Shown: positions 1-7,085, numbered from the stretch's first letter. The stretch is 32,288 nucleotides of DNA from Xenococcaceae cyanobacterium MO_234.B1 (GCA_030064915.1 JASJEK010000080.1:1-32288), one strand, 5' to 3'. Program-made: numbers and translations. The notes: generated from the sequence alone by a model not told the origin.

Positions 1-132
1 CTGTTAATTTATAGAAGAAACTAAATTGCAAATTATTAAAACCTTCTAATTTGACACAGATAGGGAATAGTAATTGACCAATTTAAAAATATATTTATCT
101 TCCACACACACTGGTTACACTGAGAAAAAATC

Positions 133-201
133 ATGAAAAAACTAATTTATCTTTCTATTGCTAGTTTAATTTTTGCCACTCAAGGAATTGCCATCGCATA
201 A
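133..201 (+). pseudogene. Orphan signal-peptide ORF (22 aa)
   Basis: The frame reads as a textbook Sec signal peptide: start MKKL, a hydrophobic core, and an end of GIAIA, followed at once by a TAA stop. Nothing resembling a mature protein follows; the next in-frame codons run only eight residues to another stop. I read it as the head of a decayed or truncated secreted-protein gene, though a tiny functional peptide is possible. There is no clear ribosome binding site. The rest of the stretch from 1 to 359 shows no other gene. Confidence 0.4.
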
Positions 202-359
202 GAATGCGATGGAACGGAAGACTAAGGTTACTTTGCAGCTATCTTGAGTAATTTGAGGACAAAAGCAAAGAGCAGCTATTACAAAAGTATTATCAGCAAC
301 AAAATTAATAATTAATTCTTTTAAAAGACAACGTTTTAAAGTAAATAAGGCAAAAAATA
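202..359. other. Spacer before the cadherin-like gene
   Basis: AT-rich DNA with no ORF of useful length. I see no strong Shine-Dalgarno sequence in front of the start at 360, and no convincing hairpin or promoter pair. Confidence 0.4.
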
Positions 360-2219
360 ATGCTTAAATTGATTAATCTTCAAAAACTTACAGCTAATTC
401 TCTGATTGGCGTTCTCTTAGCAGGAGGCTTAATAGTTGAATCAAGTAACAATAAAGGTCTTGCTGTTGCGGGATGCGATAATAATGGTCATGGGAACAAT
501 GCCCCAATGACTGTTTCTTTGAGTTCAGGAAATCTCACAATTGGTCATTTTGATCCTAGTAAATCTAATAATAATCAGAGAAATAAACTAATCGCAGATT
601 TAGATGCGGGCAACTTTGGCAATAACATACATCGAAATGCTGTATATTACATTAATTTTACTGGCACTTCCTATACTTTAAGTACTACTGAAGCTACTGA
701 TATTGTTAATAGCCTTCCTGACTGGGAAATGACAGGAAACGGAACGACGACTATATATGAGTGCAGTAACGATTACGACAACGATGGTATTAGCGATGCA
801 ATAGAACTCGGAAGCAATTTTAATAGTCCTCCAGATACCGATACTGATGGTGTTCCTGACTTTCAAGATAATACTAAGGCGGTAGATGATAGTGCAACAA
901 CTCCAATCAATCAAGGTATTACGTTTAGTGTCTTAAACAATGATCTTACTACTGATGGCGATTCATTAACAATTGATAGCTTTACCCCACCATCTAACGG
1001 AACAGTTATAAAAAATAGTGACAATACTTTCACCTACACTCCTAATCAGAATTACAGTGGACCAGATATTTTCACTTACACCATCTCTGATGTTAACAAT
1101 AATCTTGATGTTAACGATGATAAAGATACGGCGCGGGTTACTGTCACTGTACAACCTAATAACTTTCCTGCTGCGGTAAATGATAGTGAAACAACTAACC
1201 AGAATCAATCTTTGACGATTAATGTCTTAGGCAACGATAGCGATCCGGATAACCATACATTGACAATTGGTAGCTTTACCCAACCATCTAACGGAACAGT
1301 TACAAACAACAACGATGGTACTTTTACCTACACCCCTAATCAGGATTACATTGGACAAGATACTTTCACTTACACCATCTCTGATGGTAACGGTGGTACA
1401 GGTACGGCTATGGCTACGGTAACAGTAGAAGAATTAGCTCCTCTAATAACTACTCTTGCTCCTTCTAATAGTTGTCTAGATTGGAGTGCTGTATTAACAG
1501 CTAATCCCAGTGCCTGGGTTAATGACAGTGCAGAAGGAAATCATAACGACCTCTACGAAATATACTATCATCAAGGAGAAGCTGAAGATCTTACTGATGA
1601 TTTATACATTCGTGTTAAGGTCAATCAAAAATGGAATTGGCCCGCAGATCCAAATGCAGCTTATCAGTACACTCCCAGTATTGTTAACTATTCTCGATGG
1701 GGAACTGGTGGATTTACAACAGCAACCGATCTCTTGGGTTTGGCTCTTCACAAGGATAATGCTAATGGTTCTAATGGCATAACCTTAGAATTCTTTAAAG
1801 ATGGTGCACTGACTGAAAAAGCAGATGTAAAGTTAATTAACTTTACATTGACTGATATGGACTCAGGAAGCGATGTTATAGAGCAAATAGTTGTTAATGC
1901 TCAAAATTCCTCTGGAGAAGAGGTAGATGTAAGATTCGATCTTACGACAAATACCCAAATTACTGCCGATCTAATAGACGACGCTCAAAATATCGTGACT
2001 GGTTATGATGGAAATATTACTGGTTCTCAAGGGAATGTTGCTCCCACTGTTATGGGAAATGCTCACAAAGTTTCTCTGACTTTAAGAAACAAACCTGGCT
2101 CTGCTGGAATTCCAGGTTCAACTCGCAAGCGTTATAGTTATATGAGTGATCCTTGTTGGAACTTTGAAGCATCCAGCATCACAGAAGATGAACCAGTAAC
2201 TTTACCTTTCACTGACTAA
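360..2219 (+). CDS. Secreted protein with two tandem Ig-like/cadherin-like repeats
   Basis: The 619-residue product begins with a hydrophobic segment (about residues 10-27), suggesting export. Two acidic calcium-loop-like motifs follow, DYDNDGISD (about 138-146) and DTDTDGVPD (about 159-167), of the thrombospondin-3/EF-loop kind. Next come two Ig-like domains of the tandem-95/Big_9 cadherin-like type (about 174-264 and 272-356), each with the signatures FTYTPNQ.Y and D.FTYTISD. The last 260 residues form a domain I do not recognise, rich in Asn, Asp, Trp and Tyr. There is no LPXTG or C-terminal membrane anchor. Such domains usually serve in surface adhesion or matrix proteins; that role is inferred. 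The gene stands alone and ends before a strong terminator. Confidence 0.75.
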   Translation: MLKLINLQKLTANSLIGVLLAGGLIVESSNNKGLAVAGCDNNGHGNNAPMTVSLSSGNLTIGHFDPSKSNNNQRNKLIADLDAGNFGNNIHRNAVYYINFTGTSYTLSTTEATDIVNSLPDWEMTGNGTTTIYECSNDYDNDGISDAIELGSNFNSPPDTDTDGVPDFQDNTKAVDDSATTPINQGITFSVLNNDLTTDGDSLTIDSFTPPSNGTVIKNSDNTFTYTPNQNYSGPDIFTYTISDVNNNLDVNDDKDTARVTVTVQPNNFPAAVNDSETTNQNQSLTINVLGNDSDPDNHTLTIGSFTQPSNGTVTNNNDGTFTYTPNQDYIGQDTFTYTISDGNGGTGTAMATVTVEELAPLITTLAPSNSCLDWSAVLTANPSAWVNDSAEGNHNDLYEIYYHQGEAEDLTDDLYIRVKVNQKWNWPADPNAAYQYTPSIVNYSRWGTGGFTTATDLLGLALHKDNANGSNGITLEFFKDGALTEKADVKLINFTLTDMDSGSDVIEQIVVNAQNSSGEEVDVRFDLTTNTQITADLIDDAQNIVTGYDGNITGSQGNVAPTVMGNAHKVSLTLRNKPGSAGIPGSTRKRYSYMSDPCWNFEASSITEDEPVTLPFTD

Positions 2220-2258
2220 TACAGTTTTTATCTAGAATTCTAAATTTAACTTGATTAT

Positions 2259-2292
2259 AGCGATCGCACTTCCAACATGCGATCGCTTTTTT
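2259..2292 (+). terminator. Rho-independent terminator made of two HIP1 octamers
   Basis: A perfect 10-bp stem (2259-2268 with 2278-2287), each arm containing GCGATCGC, encloses a 9-nt loop and runs into a T tract. It lies 40 nt after the stop of the Ig-like-repeat gene and should end that transcript. Confidence 0.8.
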
Positions 2293-2347
2293 AAATATCT
2301 TTAGCGGTACTTAGTCCTTTTTTACAACATAGACGGGCAGTAGAAAG

Positions 2348-2368
2348 CCAACGAGGTTTACCCGTTGG
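2348..2368. repeat. Hairpin near the tnpA-side end of the IS element
   Basis: CCAACG (2348-2353) pairs with CGTTGG (2363-2368) around a 9-nt loop, and the flanking AAAG/CTTT extends it imperfectly. It may belong to the left end of the IS200/IS605 element, whose ends carry hairpins recognised by TnpA, but I cannot fix that boundary. Confidence 0.35.
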
Positions 2369-2382
2369 ACGGGGCTTTTAAA

Positions 2383-2445
2383 GTGCGGAAACGGCTCTCA
2401 AGGTGCGGAAGTAAATTCCGCACACGAGCCTCCTAAATTCCGCAC
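2383..2445. repeat. Three-tier nested palindrome
   Basis: GTGCGGAA occurs at 2383-2390 and 2403-2410, and its complement TTCCGCAC at 2416-2423 and 2438-2445. Between the tiers GGCTC (2393-2397) faces GAGCC (2426-2430). The whole folds as one long interrupted stem with a GTAAA loop. It lies between the Ig-like-repeat gene and tnpA and resembles a REP/MITE-type foldback unit or part of an IS end. Confidence 0.6.
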
Positions 2446-2467
2446 GCAGCCCCTCATGAATACTACT

Positions 2468-2486
2468 CGGATGCTTTGAGCATCCG
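2468..2486. repeat. Hairpin abutting the tnpA stop codon
   Basis: CGGATGC (2468-2474) pairs perfectly with GCATCCG (2480-2486) around TTTGA. It sits directly after the tnpA stop. It could be the subterminal hairpin of the IS left end or a tnpA transcript terminator. On the minus strand no T tract follows, which favours the IS-end reading. Confidence 0.45.
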
Positions 2487-2487
2487 T

Positions 2488-2883
2488 CTATTTTTTGCCT
2501 TGAGCAGCAATATACTTCTCAATTGTACTGCTAGAAACATTGCCAGCAGTAGAAACGAAATAACTTCTAGTCCACATCGAAGGCATTTTCTTGAGATGGG
2601 GAAATTCTTTTCTTAAAACATAGGATGAATACCCCTTAATACGGTGCATGATTTGTTTTGGAGCTAAGTCTGGCGGACAATTAAGGAATAAATGAATATG
2701 CTCTGGTTCAATAGCCAGACTGACGACTTTGCATTCTAGCTCTTGAGCTTTTTCATATATTAATTCGGTCACTCGTTTTTTAACATCTCCAACTAATACC
2801 TTGCGTCTTCGGCGAGGTATCCAAATGAAATGGTAGTTAATCAGAGATATTGATGTATTTTTATGTCTATAGGATTGACTCAT
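2488..2883 (-). CDS. tnpA: IS200/IS605-family Y1 transposase TnpA
   Basis: The 131-residue protein is a typical single-domain HUH transposase that cuts and rejoins single-stranded DNA at the hairpin ends of its element. The HUH pair is visible as EHIHLFL (His62, His64). The catalytic tyrosine lies in IEKYIAAQ (Tyr124) on the C-terminal helix. YHFIWIPRRRRKVL near the N terminus is also family-typical. Length is within the normal 130-150 residue range, so the protein looks intact. It is divergent from tnpB with only 28 bp between the starts, the IS605 arrangement. Confidence 0.92.
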   Translation of the reverse strand: MSQSYRHKNTSISLINYHFIWIPRRRRKVLVGDVKKRVTELIYEKAQELECKVVSLAIEPEHIHLFLNCPPDLAPKQIMHRIKGYSSYVLRKEFPHLKKMPSMWTRSYFVSTAGNVSSSTIEKYIAAQGKK

Positions 2884-2911
2884 AAACGATTATTATACTA
2901 GAGTTTGAGTT
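2884..2911. promoter_or_regulatory. Divergent tnpA/tnpB promoter spacer
   Basis: Only 28 bp separate the two start codons. The minus strand contains a perfect TATAAT (2892-2897), 8 nt before the tnpA ATG, which would give a nearly leaderless transcript. TATACT on the plus strand is a possible -10 for tnpB. Inference from sequence only. Confidence 0.35.
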
Positions 2912-4111
2912 ATGCAAGTAAGTCGAACCCTAAAACTTAAATTCCATAATCTCAATGTCGTCAAAGCACAATTATTTGCTGAGACGACAACAGCTTATAC
3001 TGAGTTGGCTAATGAACTTTTAAAGCTACCAATTAAAGAGAGAAAAAAGCTGACCACAGCTTCTGTAATCACTTCTTTAAAGTCAGCTTTAAGCAATCAA
3101 GTTATCCGTCAAGTTAAAGGAAAAGCAGGAAAAAGAACCAAAGAATTTAAGTTGCTACCGCCAGAAATTAATTATCAAAACTGGAGGTTGTTTAAAAAAG
3201 GAGGTACTTATTCAGTATCATTTCCTACGATACAAGGTGTTAAAAGAGTTCCAATAGAAATTAAATCTAATCATTGGCAATCATTATTGGATAGGTTGCT
3301 AGACAGAGATAAAACTATTTCTAAAGGTACGCTTAAACTGTATCAAAAAAAAGGCAAATGGTATGCTTTTGTGAGTTTAACTGAGGAAGTTCCTCTTGTT
3401 AAATCTAACAATCGAGTAGGTGTAGATCGGGGTCAAAATCAACTTGCTACAGCAGTTCCAAAACAAGGTTTTGGGCTGTTATTTTCAGGCAAAAATGTAA
3501 AGCATCGTCGTCGTTATTTTCAGAAGCGCAGACAGCAACTACAGAAAGTTAAAAAATATCGAGCTATTAAAAAATTAGAGCAAAAAGAACAGCGTTGGAT
3601 GAGGGCAGTTAACCATACTGTGTCTCGTCGCATTGTCAATTTTGCTGATTGGTTAGATGCCGACTTAGTATTAGAAGACCTATCTGGTTGCCGTCAGACT
3701 ATGAAGCAGAGTAGAAAACAACGCTCTGATAATAGTCAATCGCGTCATGCCTGGGCATACTACGATCTTCAATTGAAGACCGAATACAAGCAAGCCATGA
3801 ATGGACGACAAGTGCATTATCGACCACCATACTATACTTCCAAAACTTCATCAGTTAATGGGGTTATTGGCAAGCGTGATGGTAACTGGTTTAAGTGTAC
3901 ATCGGGTGCTATACTACAAAGCGACTTCAATAGTGGCAGAAACTTGGCTATCTGGGATAACAGAGTATGTCCTGTAGATTCTAGAAAAACTGAGCTTGTA
4001 ATGGGTTCAGTCAATCTACAGGATGGGGTCATTGGCAGTCCCCCGAACTTGATGAACGCAGTTCAAGGGAGAGTAGAATATGTACAACTATCTCTATTCG
4101 ATTGTACCTAG
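2912..4111 (+). CDS. tnpB: TnpB, RNA-guided nuclease of IS200/IS605 elements, with degenerate zinc ribbon
   Basis: The 399-residue protein has the helical N-terminal half and RuvC fold of TnpB, the ancestor-like relative of Cas12 that cuts DNA guided by an RNA from the element's right end. Putative RuvC residues are all present: Asp172 in VGVDRG, Glu255 in LVLEDLSG and Asp338 in LQSDFNSGRNLA. The zinc ribbon normally reads TSKxCSxCG...FxCxxCG. Here it reads TSKTSSVNG...FKCTSGA, so only Cys329 of four remains. Length is normal and the frame open, so the loss is substitution, not truncation. The ribbon may be structurally replaced, as in some TnpB branches, or the enzyme may be decaying. Transposition itself needs only TnpA. 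Confidence 0.9.
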   Translation: MQVSRTLKLKFHNLNVVKAQLFAETTTAYTELANELLKLPIKERKKLTTASVITSLKSALSNQVIRQVKGKAGKRTKEFKLLPPEINYQNWRLFKKGGTYSVSFPTIQGVKRVPIEIKSNHWQSLLDRLLDRDKTISKGTLKLYQKKGKWYAFVSLTEEVPLVKSNNRVGVDRGQNQLATAVPKQGFGLLFSGKNVKHRRRYFQKRRQQLQKVKKYRAIKKLEQKEQRWMRAVNHTVSRRIVNFADWLDADLVLEDLSGCRQTMKQSRKQRSDNSQSRHAWAYYDLQLKTEYKQAMNGRQVHYRPPYYTSKTSSVNGVIGKRDGNWFKCTSGAILQSDFNSGRNLAIWDNRVCPVDSRKTELVMGSVNLQDGVIGSPPNLMNAVQGRVEYVQLSLFDCT

Positions 4112-4183
4112 AACTGAGCTAGACGCAAGAATCCCACGTCTTTCTTGAGCGTCGTTCAGACGCGCTTACGTGCGGAGTGTCAA
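4000..4183 (+). ncRNA. Predicted omega RNA (reRNA) overlapping the tnpB 3' end and IS right end
   Basis: In this family the guide RNA derives from the 3' part of tnpB plus the right end, and the bases after the end act as guide. Here the non-coding tail holds a hairpin (GCGTC 4149-4153 with GACGC 4159-4163) inside a wider pairing of CCCACGT (4133-4139) with ACGTGCGG (4168-4175). The element probably ends at TCAA (4180-4183). The 5' limit is a guess. Confidence 0.35.
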
Positions 4184-4378
4184 CTCTTTAACCATTGCGG
4201 TAATTTCTGCCATAGTCGGTTCATCTTCATCTGTACCCAATTCATCTATCTTTTGCCATAGAGAAGATAGTCTATCTTTTGGTTCAATTTTCTTTAAAAT
4301 CATCATGGCAATTTCATCCTGTTGCGAATCTGGAAGCTGTTTGAGTTTTGCAATTGCGCGTTCTAATAATTCTGTCAT
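4166..4378 (-). pseudogene. Antitoxin-like small protein truncated by the IS element
   Basis: The 70-residue product (MTELLERAIAKLKQLPDSQQ...) resembles small cyanobacterial antitoxin-like proteins with a LPDSQQDEIA helix and a LWxKIDELG segment, usually encoded just before a PIN or RelE toxin. Its last residues (LTLRT and stop) are read from the IS right end: the IS appears to stop at 4183, inside the codons after MVKE. Downstream, where a toxin would be, lies the IS. I therefore infer a C-terminal truncation and loss or separation of the toxin. The assignment to an antitoxin family rests on sequence character only. A second, shorter remnant of the same gene lies at 5403-5450. Confidence 0.55.
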
Positions 4379-4483
4379 CCCATCATCATCCTTTGAATTC
4401 TAGTCGTATAATAGAAACTTTATATTTCTTCCCCTGCATTCCTCCATTTTAAACTGATACCATTTCTCAAAAGTGACAACACA

Positions 4484-4517
4484 AGCGATCGCACTTGAAA
4501 ATGCGATCGCTTTTTTT
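4484..4517 (+). terminator. Second HIP1-built terminator, plus strand
   Basis: The same 10-bp stem as at 2259 (4484-4493 with 4502-4511), loop CTTGAAAA, followed by seven Ts (4511-4517). It would stop a rightward transcript, for example one reading out of tnpB antisense to the antitoxin-like gene, or a leader of the gene at 4648. Confidence 0.75.
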
Positions 4518-4565
4518 CTTAAAACATAATCATTGCCTAAAATCTAGACAACTTTTTTTTCCTAA

Positions 4566-4599
4566 AATAAAAAGAGAGCCTACAAATGACAAAGCTCTC
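4566..4599 (-). terminator. Minus-strand terminator in the same spacer
   Basis: On the minus strand GAGAGC, a 14-nt loop and GCTCTC are followed by TTTTTATTTT, a good Rho-independent terminator. No annotated minus-strand gene lies just upstream of it, so its source transcript is unknown. Confidence 0.65.
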
Positions 4600-4620
4600 A
4601 TCCAGAATATAAAACTCAAA

Positions 4621-4644
4621 TAGGACTATAACTAGGACTATAAC
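4621..4644. repeat. 12-bp tandem duplication before the coiled-coil gene
   Basis: TAGGACTATAAC occurs twice in direct succession (4621-4632, 4633-4644), ending 3 nt before the start at 4648 and occupying the place of a ribosome binding site. GGAC is the nearest thing to a Shine-Dalgarno core. Confidence 0.7.
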
Positions 4645-4647
4645 TAA

Positions 4648-4938
4648 ATGTCTGACATAGATACAAGATGGGAACAAGCTCTATTAAATAAATTAACTAG
4701 CAATGGAGAAAGAATTGCTGTCATTGAAAGAGACATTAAAGACATTAAAAATGAAGTCTCAAACTTAAATACTAAAGTCTCCAATTTAGATGCTAAAGTC
4801 TCCAAGTTAGACAACAGATTATCTAATGTAGAGAAATTAATAGATGATGTCAGGAAAATTCTTAAGTGGCTTGTAGGAGGGATAGGTGCAATCATTCTCT
4901 CTTTAATCGCTAATTTTATCTATGCAAACTTCATTTAA
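4648..4938 (+). CDS. Small coiled-coil protein with C-terminal membrane anchor
   Basis: The 96-residue protein has a heptad region (about residues 20-67) with near repeats of the pattern VSNLNTKVSNLDAKVSKLDNRL, so a parallel coiled coil is very likely. A single membrane segment follows (about 73-93, WLVGGIGAIILSLIANFIYANF). Such tail-anchored coiled coils are common beside accessory genes in cyanobacteria and have no assigned role. The DUF29 gene follows after 19 nt on the same strand, suggesting co-transcription. I do not recognise a function. Confidence 0.7.
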   Translation: MSDIDTRWEQALLNKLTSNGERIAVIERDIKDIKNEVSNLNTKVSNLDAKVSKLDNRLSNVEKLIDDVRKILKWLVGGIGAIILSLIANFIYANFI

Positions 4939-4957
4939 TACTTACTGCTAATAAAAA

Positions 4958-5389
4958 ATGCAACAACTTCAAAAACTCCACAAAAAAGACTTTAACCTCT
5001 GGCTAAAACAAACAGCACTAGCAATCAGAAATAGAGATTTCACAAATATGGATTGGGATAATTTGCTAGAAGAGATTGAGGATATGGGAGCAAGCCAAAA
5101 AAGGGCTTTAAGAAGTTATACCAAAAGATTAATTGACCATATTCTCAAACTAAGATATTGGTATTCAGAAAAGGAATATAATGCTAAAGGCTGGAGAACA
5201 GAAATTATTAATTTTCGAGACGAAATAAAAGAAATTCTCCAAGAATCTCCTAGCCTCAAGAACTACTTAGAAGAAAACTATAAAACTTGGTACAACAAGT
5301 GTGTAAGAGCAATGAAAGAAGAATTTGATATTCCTAATAATAACTTTATTCCATTAGAAATAATTTTAAGAGACGATTTTTTTGAGTAA
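4958..5389 (+). CDS. DUF29 family protein (first copy)
   Basis: The 143-residue protein fits DUF29: an N-terminal DFNLWLKQTALAIRNRDF segment, the core MDWDNLLEEIEDMGASQKRAL, a helix ending HILKLRYW, a tryptophan-containing arm (GWRTEI), and SPSLKNYLEE before a tyrosine-rich end. DUF29 proteins are almost confined to cyanobacteria and a few proteobacteria, occur in many copies and have unknown function. It follows the coiled-coil gene after 19 nt. A second, diverged DUF29 gene lies at 6635-7060 on the other strand. Confidence 0.88.
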   Translation: MQQLQKLHKKDFNLWLKQTALAIRNRDFTNMDWDNLLEEIEDMGASQKRALRSYTKRLIDHILKLRYWYSEKEYNAKGWRTEIINFRDEIKEILQESPSLKNYLEENYKTWYNKCVRAMKEEFDIPNNNFIPLEIILRDDFFE

Positions 5390-5402
5390 ACAAGTGACAT
5401 CT

Positions 5403-5450
5403 TCATGGCAATTTAATCCTGTTGCGAATCTGGAAACTATTTGATTTTGG
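5403..5450 (-). pseudogene. Remnant of the antitoxin-like gene
   Basis: These 48 nt match 4303-4350, inside the antitoxin-like gene, in the same orientation with about five mismatches. No open frame survives and similarity stops on both sides. It is the scar of a duplicated or recombined antitoxin gene on the far side of the coiled-coil/DUF29 pair. The remainder of the spacer 5390-5612 shows nothing else I can name. Confidence 0.6.
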
Positions 5451-5612
5451 GTAACTGCCTAGTGCCCCTATGGGTCAGTCAGAAGTCGTGATGTCAGTCG
5501 TCAGAAGTATTGATGGGTAAGACTTTGAAGATTTTGCCACTGGTGAATTATTTCCGCCACGCTGCACTAGATAGAATGAATGCGGTAACTAATAACTGAT
5601 TACTGATTACTG

Positions 5613-6602
5613 TTAAATATTCTCTCGATGATGGGGTGCAGTAAATGATTTAAGATCAGGACTTACTGGGATAATTCCCCCAGGATTGAGAGGAAATAAA
5701 TTGCCATAATAATCTCTTTTCACACTTTCAATATCACAGGTGTTAGCAACTCCTGGTAATTGATACATATCCCGTAGATATCCCCCTAAGTGAGTGTAGT
5801 CTTGGATGCGTCGGCGACTACATTTAAAGAGTCCATAATAGACAATATCAAAGCGAAATAGAGTAGTAAATAAACGGACATCTGCTAGAGTTAGCCTATC
5901 TCCACATAGATAGTGATTAGTAGCTAATACTGCATCTATCTCATCTAGAGTTGTAAACAGTTCTTTACAAGCATTGTCATAAGCAGACTGAGTTTGAGCA
6001 AAACCTACTTTATACACTCCGTTGTTGACAGTATGATATATCTTTTCATTCCAGCGGTCTATTTCTGGTTGTAAGTCTGGGGGATAGAGATCGAGTTCTT
6101 TGTTAGTAGCAAATTCGTTAAACTGAGAGTTAAGAATAACTATAATCTGGGCACTTTCGTTATTAACTATAGTTTTAGTTTTACTATCCCAAAGAACAGG
6201 GACAGTACATCTCCCTTGATATCCAGGTTTAGCTAATTGATAGAGTTGGGGTAAATTGTTGCAACCTTCCGTTGCTGTTTCCATTACCCAGATACCCTCA
6301 TCGCTGGAAGGATAAACTATTGAGACGGGAATAGCACTTTCTAACCCTTTTAATACCCTAACCACCAAAGTGCGATGCGCCCAAGGACAACCCATTCCGA
6401 CAAAAAGCTGATAACGTCCTGTTTCTGGGGGATAATTACTATCTGGTTCACTAGATATAGTATTTCTAAATTGGCTTTGGGGGCGAATATACTCGCCAGA
6501 CTTATTGGATGGCGCAAGTTGAGACATCATAGTGCGCCACATGGTTGTCCAGACAAATTTACCTAGTTGGACTATATATTTAGATGGGAGAGATTTAGAC
6601 AT
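5613..6602 (-). CDS. Glutathionyl-hydroquinone reductase (Xi-class GST)
   Basis: The 329-residue protein has the layout of S-glutathionyl-hydroquinone reductases (ECM4/YqjG/PcpF type): a thioredoxin-fold half with the catalytic Cys72 in GMGCPWAHRTLVVR, and a helical C-terminal half with the characteristic YHTVNNGVYKVGFAQTQ and LADVRLFTTLFRFDIVY segments. The family uses glutathione to free hydroquinones from glutathionyl adducts, probably a quinone-repair role in the cytoplasm. Length is normal and the start at 6602 is the only sensible one. It stands alone between the two DUF29 genes. Confidence 0.9.
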   Translation of the reverse strand: MSKSLPSKYIVQLGKFVWTTMWRTMMSQLAPSNKSGEYIRPQSQFRNTISSEPDSNYPPETGRYQLFVGMGCPWAHRTLVVRVLKGLESAIPVSIVYPSSDEGIWVMETATEGCNNLPQLYQLAKPGYQGRCTVPVLWDSKTKTIVNNESAQIIVILNSQFNEFATNKELDLYPPDLQPEIDRWNEKIYHTVNNGVYKVGFAQTQSAYDNACKELFTTLDEIDAVLATNHYLCGDRLTLADVRLFTTLFRFDIVYYGLFKCSRRRIQDYTHLGGYLRDMYQLPGVANTCDIESVKRDYYGNLFPLNPGGIIPVSPDLKSFTAPHHRENI

Positions 6603-6611
6603 CTAATTTTT

Positions 6612-6630
6612 GTGAAGTAGCAAGTAGCAA
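6612..6630. repeat. Heptamer tandem repeat between the GHR gene and DUF29
   Basis: AAGTAGC is repeated in the 32-nt spacer (…AAGTAGCAAGTAGCAAGTAA). It is one of several 7-bp short tandem repeats of this window, a repeat type frequent in cyanobacteria. Confidence 0.55.
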
Positions 6631-6634
6631 GTAA

Positions 6635-7060
6635 TTAATCTGGCAAAAATTCGGAGGAAAGTATATCTGTTAATTCATAATGGCAAGTTTCAGGAAATAA
6701 AGATAATCCTGTTTCTTTTTCTGCACCAATAACTGCTAAAGGATAGATTTTTTCTTGAACATCAGCAAGACTAGATTTAAGACTGGGATTTTCTTTGAGT
6801 AATTTTTCTAGACGCAGACGTTGCTCTTTAATGGTTAATTGCCAACTACGAGAACGTAAATTAGGTTGAAACTGCCATTTGAGTAAGTGCATGATTAATA
6901 CTTCTAATCTACTCTCTAATTGCCTTTTCTCAGAACGTCCCATGTCTGCAATTTCTTCAGCAATATTTTCCCAATCTATATTTTCAATTTGTTTATTTCT
7001 TAAAAAATTGGCTTGCTGTTGTGTCCATTGATAAAAATCAAAATTATAATCAACATTCAT
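6635..7060 (-). CDS. DUF29 family protein (second copy)
   Basis: The 141-residue protein is a more canonical DUF29 member than the copy at 4958: FDFYQWTQQQANFLRNKQ, then IDWENIAEEIADMGRSEKRQLESRL, then LLKWQFQP and a RSRSWQLTIKEQR arm, then NPSLKSSL. The two copies are clearly homologous but diverged, so not a recent duplication. It lies 32 nt upstream of the glutathionyl-hydroquinone reductase gene on the same strand and may be co-transcribed with it. Function unknown. Confidence 0.9.
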   Translation of the reverse strand: MNVDYNFDFYQWTQQQANFLRNKQIENIDWENIAEEIADMGRSEKRQLESRLEVLIMHLLKWQFQPNLRSRSWQLTIKEQRLRLEKLLKENPSLKSSLADVQEKIYPLAVIGAEKETGLSLFPETCHYELTDILSSEFLPD

Positions 7061-7085
7061 TGCCTTTTTGATTCATTAGATTTGA

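Noticed and set aside
4170..4403. Plus-strand frame opposite the antitoxin-like gene
   Set aside because: No codon pattern or homology of its own; it mirrors the minus-strand gene.
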